Below, in pieces: positions 58,701-64,000 of a stretch of 64,000 nucleotides of DNA. A program made the translations under genes and the position numbers. The notes beneath the pieces are model-generated. The model was given only the letters and a program-made list of their open reading frames with translations, had not been told where the DNA came from and did no database searches. The stretch is from an uncultured Synechococcus sp. (GTDB taxonomy: Bacteria > Cyanobacteriota > Cyanobacteriia > Phormidesmidales > Phormidesmidaceae): the NCBI GenBank assembly GCA_937911865.1, contig CALDSK010000145.1:1-64000 (forward strand), given 5' to 3'. Numbering within the stretch: the first letter of the stretch is position 1; each line of letters begins with the position of its first letter.

Positions 58701-59086
58701 TATAGGTTGTCAAAAATAGGAACCACAAAGCTAGAGACCCAGTGGTCATCCAGCGGGGTTTGGGTGCGATCGCGCTCTACAATCTGACGAATCGCATCAA
58801 TCCCACTCAAAATCTGCCCTTCCACATCGCTGGTGACCCCTTCACCCCGGTTGATTTTCACCACCTTGAGCGAATCTTCTAATCGGTGAGCCAGATCGCT
58901 GGTGAGCGCATAGCCCATCAGCGCCGCCCCCCCTTTAATAGAGTGCGCCGCTCGCAGGGCCGCGTTCATCTCGTGAGCATCCACACCACGCTGGGCTACC
59001 CCTAGCAGGGCGCCTTCTAGCGTATCTAGATATTCACCTGCTTCATCGAGAAATTGAAGACGAATCTCCCGCTCTTTATCTTCCAT
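55775..59086 (-). CDS. pixL: Hybrid CheA-type histidine kinase of a phototaxis system
   Basis: 1103 residues. Hpt domain at 1-105 with phospho-accepting H48 (RAAHSIKGGAALMG); a linker with 15-residue acidic repeats DDALV(N/D)DVFAGLGEA at 297-336; dimerisation helices about 550-605; HATPase with N box NDPLMHIVRNAFDHG (649-663), DDGDGIAL (698-705) and GRGVGMDVV (750-758); CheW-like domain about 790-930; C-terminal receiver with phospho-accepting D1024 (IVCDVEMP) and K1076 (FSKPY). This is the PixL arrangement. It lies 22 bases after the receptor gene, in one operon. In type IV pilus phototaxis it passes phosphate to PatA/CheY-like regulators, which are not in the window. Confidence 0.92.
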   Translation of the reverse strand: MEDKEREIRLQFLDEAGEYLDTLEGALLGVAQRGVDAHEMNAALRAAHSIKGGAALMGYALTSDLAHRLEDSLKVVKINRGEGVTSDVEGQILSGIDAIRQIVERDRTQTPLDDHWVSSFVVPIFDNLYDTLGEPSAEDAASMMDADEGQDVMPLIFQTEVEGSLEKLEALLEDRPISLQDEVVVMAQELSGLGEMLELPPFIQLCQSVESYAAKASSADQLQEVGQSALQAWRRAQALVITGNADSMPTDLTGLSFGLIDIEFGGEAFDLSSDEGQLERPAAETVFNLADDLGSEDDALVNDVFAGLGEADDALVDDVFAGLGEADDALVNDVFADRQSTLVNDPAPDSVTESTSETVIDEADAFAGVFEEDLQSTAASSTGREQGPSLGTEFRFSEAPKAQSEAADLGDNTVRVSVRKLNELNDYFGELTIERNRLEAEVKRMRSLVKDMSRKLRSLDEINDDVKDLYEQPSSSQFLLAGSATHALPGSAAAGEFSASRFSTSRPTNAQVAAENNTANAADLNASDRNETFHNSGFRNGFDSLEFDRYNDAHLPFRQIVESVVKLQEVADDIELSVDKTEQTTRVIHRTARHLQRNLNQLRMRPLSDITNRFPRALRELEIEHGKSVELSLEGETTLIDRNILEALNDPLMHIVRNAFDHGIEMPQTRENQGKSAKGTIAIKAFNRSNRTVITVSDDGDGIALDKIRKRAQSMGLDADLLSSASEAELLSLIFEPGFSTSDQVTALSGRGVGMDVVRTNLTQIRGDISVDTKAGEGTTFTISVPYTLSVTRVMLAEGNRMPVALPTDLIEEVTIVDSADMYETDGKPMFHFKGDAVRLIKLSNWLAFNCPRQIDSLEEVPNMDRPSVLIFRMGEQRMGLQVERSWGEQEVAVRRVEGPIALPTGFSNCTILGDGRVVPLVSLPDLARWVLSCEGSDINSAEALYSNPVVNGAIDPVSLQTIPTQEVRSRARFLVIDDSVNVRRLLALTLENKAGYEVIEARDGQDALEKLETGIGVDSIVCDVEMPRMDGYSFLSKLRAMPKFAEIPVTMLTSRSGDKHRNLAMNLGATAYFSKPYQERILLKSLADSLAQYQSDQEQESE
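58076..58198 (-). repeat. 45-bp coding repeat in pixL
   Basis: Two full and one partial copies of DDALV(N/D)DVFAGLGEA at residues 297-337 in the linker after the Hpt domain. Confidence 0.85.
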
Positions 59087-59108
59087 AGCTTCCCTCTATC
59101 TAAAGCCC

Positions 59109-62100
59109 CTACTTGTCGGCGTCGTCTACAACAAATGTCGCCACCTGAGACTGCAAATTCTGAGAGACGCTTAAGGTCTGATCGAGTGCCTCCGAGACCT
59201 GACGAGACGACTCAGACGTCCGCTGAGCCAGCTGCGCAATCTCTTCCATCAGCGCTGAGACCGATGTGGAGGTCGCAACTTGAGAGCTGGTCGCCTGTGA
59301 AATCTGCCGGGCCAGCTCATCCACCTTTTGAGACCCGCTCAAAATTAGGGGCAAGCGCGCTTTAGCATCTTCCACCCGGCGCGTACCCTCAACGACCTGA
59401 GCCGTACTTTGCTCAATTGCTTCGACAACATCGCCGGTTTCTCGTTGAATGGTCTCTACAATGCGCTCAATTTCTTCGGTTGCGCTCGCCGAGCGATTTG
59501 CCAGCTCGCTTACTTCCTCAGCGACGACCGAAAAGCCTTGGCCGTCCTCTCCGGCACGCGCCGCCTCAATTCCAGCATTGATTGCCAGCAGGTTCGTCTG
59601 CTGCGAAATTTGATTGATCAGCGACACCGCCTTAGTAATTTGCTGAGACGATTCGCCTAGCCGCTTCACTTTTTTCGCCGTTTGGCCGACCGTCTGACGC
59701 AAGCTCATAATATTGCTCACCGTCAGCTCCATTGCTTCTCCGCCTAGCGTTGCTGTTTCTGAAGCCGCCTTGGCCACCGCTGCCGCTTCTTCAGCCTGCT
59801 GAGCGACCTGCTGAATGGACGCCGTCATCTCGCCAACCGAATCAAGCGTACGCGTCGTCTGCTCTGCTTGCTGCTCGGCCTCTGTTGCCAGCACGCGAAT
59901 CGCACCTTCGTTCTGTCCCAAAGAATCATTGACCTGAGTCGCCGATATTTTCACCTGCGTTACAACCTCACGCAAATTCTCCACAATGGAGTTAAAAAAG
60001 TCAGCCACTGTACCAATTTCACCGGCTGTGACGTCGGCGCGAACGGTCAAATCACCATCGGCAGCGGCTTCCACATCAGAGAGCAGCTCAATCAGCTGAA
60101 GCTGTAAGGCTTCTTGCCGCTGGGTCAGCTCTTCTGCTATTGTCCTAGCCTGTACGATGGCCGCTTCTTTTTGCGAGGTGGCTTCGGCTTGCTCTAGCGC
60201 AAACCCTAGCTGAGTTGCAGCGCGCTGAATGAAGTTAATCGTAATATCCGACCAGTCGCGCGGGCCGCTGCACTCATGGGCAATCAAAAGTCCCAGCAGC
60301 TTATCTTCAACCACAATCGGCGCTACTAAATTGGCCTTTACCTGATACGGCTCTAGCTGACCCAAATGGCAAGGCGTCAGCCCCGCATTGTAAATATCAG
60401 AGGTTGCTTTGACGCGGCCTGCGCGGTACTGATCGACATATCGTTCAGCAAAGCAAGGATCGGCAATTTCCGCGCCGAGTGCAGGCGGCCACTGCGGTTC
60501 TACCGACTCAGCTACGACAGTTCCTTTCCAGTTTTCATCAAAGAGATAAATAACCACGCGGCTCGATTCAATTGCCAGCTTGGTCTGACGGGTTACCAGA
60601 CGAAAGATCTTCTCACGCGATTCCAAACGAGGGGCGCCGCTGACACTAATCTCTCGAATACTCGTTACCAGCTCGGCCAGCTGCTGCTCGCGCATCACGG
60701 CTTCTTTTTGAGTTTCTAGCAGCCGCGCTTGAGACAGCGCAAACCCTATCTGCGTCGCAATCTGCTGAATCATATTGGTTTCTTCTGGCTGCCACTGGCG
60801 CGGTCCACTACACTGATGGGCGCACAACAAGCCAACGAGATCGTCGCCAACCACAATCGGGGCTACCATGTTGGCCTGTACGTCTAGCTCCCGCAGCAAG
60901 CGGCAGTGACATTCGGTCAAATTCTCAGTTTCAATATCTTCAACCGTTGAAACCTGTCCGTCCACGAAGCGCTCAATCGAATCAGGCAGCATAGGGTCTT
61001 CTAAAACTTGTCCCTTTGCTCGGCTCCAGCCTTTACCGACCGATTCTGCTGAAACCACACCGCCAGTAAAGGTTGAATTAAAGCGGTAGATCAGTACTCG
61101 ATCAACTTCTAAAACTTCTCTGGCTCGCTCCACGCTGGTCGAAAAAATTGCCTCTACTTCCAGGGTCTTGCGAATATCACTCGTCAGCGTAGAGAGCGTA
61201 CGGGCACGGCGAGCCGATTCCGTTTGGGTTTCGCTCTGAAACCGCAGGGAAGACTCTGAGCTAGAAACCGCTGCGGCGAGCTCGTTGAAAGCACTCGCTA
61301 CCCGGCCTACTTCATCGCGTGCAAAAATGTCTGCGCGCGCTGTGCGATCGCCCGACGCAAAATCTTCTGTCGCTTCCTGCAAGTTTTTCAACGGCTTCAC
61401 AACTGAGCGGCCTAGCAAGATAGAAATAATCACATCGGCAATCAGCGCCAACAAAGCCACGCCTGTCAGCCATAGGATGATATTCCGCCGCTGCTGTTTG
61501 AGAATGCTTTCTGGAATGCCTCGCTGCAATACACCAATCGGCTTACCGCTACCGTCTACCAGAGCGGTTGCCGCGACGGTATAGTTTTCTCCGTCCGATC
61601 CTTGAAAGCTTTCACTGATAATCTCTGGCGACTGCTCAGTACCCGCTGCGCGCACTGTTTTCTCTAAGAATTCGTAATTGACGCCCTTGGAGTTTTGCCG
61701 AGGAACCATTTCTCCTGACTGAGCCAGCGTTACCAGCTCAAACGCGCCGCCCGGATCTTGTAAATAAATCTCGCTGTAGCCCTCAGAAAAAGCTGTAAGC
61801 GCTCTGTTAATGGCTAATGAGTCATTATCGATGATGTCACCTGTTACTAGCGCGCCAATCACCGAATTGCGGACACCAGACTTATCTGTCGGTGTACCGC
61901 CCGAAAAGATAGGTGTGACCGAGTACTGCACTAGCGCTGCTTCATTAACACTCCCAGGAACAGAAATCCCTAGCTGCTGTAGCTCACTCAGGGTTTGCAG
62001 GCTAATTCCAGATTCGGGTTCACTTTGGCGCAGCGCGCTAGCCACTAAATTGTTGGGGTTAAATAATGCGCCGCTGCGGTCTGAGGTCGTATTCGCAATC

Positions 62101-62864
62101 ACGCGAAAATCAGGGCTAATCAGTGCCACGTAGTCTAGCTGGTCTAGCTCTAGCCGAGTTTGAAGCGCTAAGCGAGCATCTTGCTCTAAATCGTCATCGA
62201 CCAGTAGGCCCTCGGCGTAAACTTCAGCGGCTTCTGTCACCGCGTCGCCATTTAATACCGCAGAAGGTGAATCTTGAGCAAGGTTCTTAGCTGTCGCTTC
62301 TAGGTCGGAGACTGCCTGATTTCTCAGCTGGTTGTGACCCAAACGAGAAAGCAGGATAAAGCTCATGACCATGACGCCCACCACAGAGAGTACCTTGGAG
62401 GCAAGTAAACCTGTTAGCTGCTTGTCAGCAACTCTGCGGTCATAAAACCACTGCACGGGTCCTGCACTACTGCCTCTGTTGACCCGAATTTTTTCAGGCG
62501 CATAGCGTTCGCCGCCACTGTAGCGAATGCCCCTGTACACCCGCTCTTCAGCGGGGCTGTCTTCAGTCGGCTGGCCAGACTCTATTTCGTCCGCACTCTG
62601 ATGATTGCTTTGGCCATGATTCTGGCCATTGGCTTGACCATTACTTTGACCATTACTTTGACCATTACTTTGGTCATTACTTTCGTGCCCATTACCGTTA
62701 TGACCACTACTTTGGCCGTTTGAGCCAGCGGTAGGCTGATTATCCGGCCGAGCGATTTGCTCCGACCTCCCATTCGTGGCACCGTCACTAGGCTTCGAGT
62801 TGAGCTCCGAATTAGGCTCTACAGAATGATCAGAAGATTGTGGGGGACGAAAATCAGTTGTCAT
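59109..62864 (-). CDS. pixJ: Phototaxis methyl-accepting chemoreceptor with two GAF photosensor domains
   Basis: 1251 residues. N-terminus is Gln/Asn/Gly rich with NGQS repeats (60-90). Transmembrane helices about 155-173 and 460-484 bracket a periplasmic region. HAMP about 485-540. GAF1 about 565-715 with ECHCRLL (C652-H653). GAF2 about 745-895 has DPCF at 802-805 and PCHL with C832-H833: both cysteines of a DXCF cyanobacteriochrome, which binds phycoviolobilin and senses blue/green or violet light. A second HAMP (915-970) and a signalling domain with tip [20 protein letters not shown] (around 1087) follow. Same operon order as Synechocystis pixJ-pixL. GAF1 lacks the DXCF cysteine but has a CH motif. 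Confidence 0.9.
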   Translation of the reverse strand: MTTDFRPPQSSDHSVEPNSELNSKPSDGATNGRSEQIARPDNQPTAGSNGQSSGHNGNGHESNDQSNGQSNGQSNGQANGQNHGQSNHQSADEIESGQPTEDSPAEERVYRGIRYSGGERYAPEKIRVNRGSSAGPVQWFYDRRVADKQLTGLLASKVLSVVGVMVMSFILLSRLGHNQLRNQAVSDLEATAKNLAQDSPSAVLNGDAVTEAAEVYAEGLLVDDDLEQDARLALQTRLELDQLDYVALISPDFRVIANTTSDRSGALFNPNNLVASALRQSEPESGISLQTLSELQQLGISVPGSVNEAALVQYSVTPIFSGGTPTDKSGVRNSVIGALVTGDIIDNDSLAINRALTAFSEGYSEIYLQDPGGAFELVTLAQSGEMVPRQNSKGVNYEFLEKTVRAAGTEQSPEIISESFQGSDGENYTVAATALVDGSGKPIGVLQRGIPESILKQQRRNIILWLTGVALLALIADVIISILLGRSVVKPLKNLQEATEDFASGDRTARADIFARDEVGRVASAFNELAAAVSSSESSLRFQSETQTESARRARTLSTLTSDIRKTLEVEAIFSTSVERAREVLEVDRVLIYRFNSTFTGGVVSAESVGKGWSRAKGQVLEDPMLPDSIERFVDGQVSTVEDIETENLTECHCRLLRELDVQANMVAPIVVGDDLVGLLCAHQCSGPRQWQPEETNMIQQIATQIGFALSQARLLETQKEAVMREQQLAELVTSIREISVSGAPRLESREKIFRLVTRQTKLAIESSRVVIYLFDENWKGTVVAESVEPQWPPALGAEIADPCFAERYVDQYRAGRVKATSDIYNAGLTPCHLGQLEPYQVKANLVAPIVVEDKLLGLLIAHECSGPRDWSDITINFIQRAATQLGFALEQAEATSQKEAAIVQARTIAEELTQRQEALQLQLIELLSDVEAAADGDLTVRADVTAGEIGTVADFFNSIVENLREVVTQVKISATQVNDSLGQNEGAIRVLATEAEQQAEQTTRTLDSVGEMTASIQQVAQQAEEAAAVAKAASETATLGGEAMELTVSNIMSLRQTVGQTAKKVKRLGESSQQITKAVSLINQISQQTNLLAINAGIEAARAGEDGQGFSVVAEEVSELANRSASATEEIERIVETIQRETGDVVEAIEQSTAQVVEGTRRVEDAKARLPLILSGSQKVDELARQISQATSSQVATSTSVSALMEEIAQLAQRTSESSRQVSEALDQTLSVSQNLQSQVATFVVDDADK

Positions 62865-63010
62865 ATCGGATTCACTTCGAGGACGGTAGCAAACGACTTA
62901 GCGATGAGAGCGGTCGGTGGTAGATGGTTGGAGAGTTTCTTAGCGCGGGCATACTTAGATTCGAAGAGACTTATCAATTTAGAAAAGGTCAGTTCAGGAA
63001 AGTTCAACGA

Positions 63011-63505
63011 TCACGCGCCTTGAAAAACAGAAGATTGCAAAACGGCTTCGGCGTCTAGCACGAGTAAAATTTTTTCGCCCTGCACGGCGCATCCCTTCAA
63101 GTAAGGCACCAGCGCAGGGTTTACCTGCGGAGGCGGGGGCTGCAAGGCATCGGGTGGCAGATGAATGATACCGTCAATCTCATCCACGATCAGACCCAGC
63201 GAAGAACCCGCTTTTACAATTACCGTGCTGTATTGTTGGCTGGGCCGATCGGGCATAGGCATACCCAACAGTCGAACCAGGTTCGCGACCCAAATTACCC
63301 GGTTTCGCCGATTAACCAGTCCCAGCATGCAGGGTGGCATGTTCGGAATAGCGGTCACCTGTGCAGTGGGAAGAACCGTCGCCTCTTCTACCGATTTCGC
63401 CGCAAACACCGCTGGAACACGAGGAGCCAGCTGAAACTTTAGATAGGCCTCACCTATCAGCTGTCGGCTGGGAATAGTCAGCGTGGGTTCATCAAAAGAC
63501 GACAT
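63011..63505 (-). CDS. pixI: CheW-like coupling protein (PixI-type)
   Basis: 164 residues from ATG 63505 (an upstream in-frame ATG at 63553 would add a hydrophobic stretch and is less likely; neither start has a clear ribosome binding site). CheW fold: FLVFxxx-like start replaced by LIGEAYLKFQLAPRVPAVF, with VTAIPNMPPCMLGLVNRRNRVIWVANLVRLLGM, and GLIVDEIDGIIHLPPDALQ. It couples receptor and kinase in the phototaxis complex. 146 bases upstream of pixJ. Confidence 0.87.
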   Translation of the reverse strand: MSSFDEPTLTIPSRQLIGEAYLKFQLAPRVPAVFAAKSVEEATVLPTAQVTAIPNMPPCMLGLVNRRNRVIWVANLVRLLGMPMPDRPSQQYSTVIVKAGSSLGLIVDEIDGIIHLPPDALQPPPPQVNPALVPYLKGCAVQGEKILLVLDAEAVLQSSVFQGA

Positions 63506-63553
63506 AGGCAAAAGCAGCAGAGCGATAAAGTAAGAAAGCTTGACGTAAGGCAA

Positions 63554-64000
63554 TGTAGAGCAAAAATGACCGACTCACAAGCTTTCGTCAAAGAGTAGCA
63601 CCGACTTCGAGGCATTGGCTCCCAAATTCGAGGCATTGGCTCCTAGAACTGACATCAGCCTCGAAATTAGCATTCAAGCTTTTGTAGCGACCGCTCTCTA
63701 TTTTGAATAGCTGCGATTGAATAGCGGCGTTCAAGTAGCTCTATGTTCAAATAGCTCCATCCAAACAGCTCCATCCAAACAGCTTTCGGTTACGGTCTTT
63801 GGGGGGCAATAAACTGTCTCAAGCCTTCCCAAGACAGCTAGCGCCATATCAACTTTGTTCGATTAAGCCTCCTCTCTATAAATAAATTCAGAAGATTAGA
63901 AAAATTCAGAAGATTAGAATATTCACAAGATTAGAGGCAGATTTGCCAGATTCGCTACAAATTAGACTTGCCTTAGATTCGCCACAAATTCTTAATAGAT
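63554..64000. repeat. Non-coding region with three sets of tandem duplications
   Basis: 447 bases, no credible ORF. Duplications: TTCGAGGCATTGGCTCC (63606 and 63627), AGCTCCATCCAAAC (63753 and 63767), and ATTCAGAAGATTAGA (63886, 63904, with ATTCACAAGATTAGA at 63921). It probably contains the promoter of the pix operon. A fourth gene of the operon would normally be upstream; none is seen up to the window edge. Confidence 0.7.

Overview
The window is a chromosomal segment of a cyanobacterium. It carries photosystem II genes (psbD-psbC), the photosystem I assembly gene ycf4, a cyanobacterial aa3-type cytochrome oxidase cluster with its heme A pathway, glycogen genes (glgP, glgC), a valyl-tRNA synthetase with a cyanobacteria-type membrane insert (CAAD), and many HIP1 octamers (GCGATCGC). 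I saw no insertion sequence, prophage, integrase, rRNA or CRISPR array. The genus cannot be fixed from the sequence; the large protein set and gene style suggest a Leptolyngbya-like or large marine Synechococcus-like filamentous/unicellular lineage (inference).

Layout. 0-4.3 kb: minus-strand accessory genes, a STAND NB-ARC ATPase cut by the window edge and a YD-repeat/RTX secreted protein. 4.5-14 kb: glgP, ilvC, a minimal nucleotidyltransferase, gatA, a class A beta-lactamase-like protein and glgC. 14-21 kb: a coiled-coil drug/metabolite transporter, tRNA-Ser(GGA), a ferredoxin with inositol monophosphatase, a second beta-lactamase-like paralogue, a LapA-domain protein and scpA. 21-25 kb: an accessory island with an XRE/MmyB regulator, two small membrane proteins, a small tyrosine phosphatase-like protein coupled to a trypsin-like protease, and a HEAT-repeat/PIN pair. 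25-33.7 kb: ctaCDE (minus) divergent from ctaA-ctaB and an ABC exporter (plus), with a 1 kb gap between them. 33.8-43.3 kb: a small secreted protein, valS, a NylB-like hydrolase, a 40-residue membrane peptide gene, a ketosynthase, a lipoprotein cyclophilin and ycf4. 43.3-46.5 kb: psbD-psbC with leader and terminator. 46.5-55.7 kb: mixed housekeeping and accessory genes (marC, acetyltransferase, RelE-type toxin pair, peptide permease, apt, corA, M23 peptidase, a Uma2 nuclease gene broken by an in-frame stop, a threonine dehydratase). 55.8-63.5 kb: a phototaxis signalling operon on the minus strand (CheW-like pixI, photoreceptor chemoreceptor pixJ, hybrid kinase pixL).

How parts work together. 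The cta genes form one respiratory unit: oxidase subunits plus heme O and heme A synthesis. psbD and psbC overlap and are co-translated D2/CP43. The three Pix-type genes form a complete light receptor-coupling protein-kinase chain; the DXCF cysteine motif in the second GAF domain of the receptor points to blue/green or violet light sensing. The most unusual features are the antitoxin-like HEAT/PIN pair, the regulator-phosphatase-protease island, an in-frame amber codon inside a Uma2 gene, a 34-bp perfect palindrome, and a recurring habit of short degenerate tandem duplications (13-24 bp) in intergenic DNA, often touching start or stop codons.
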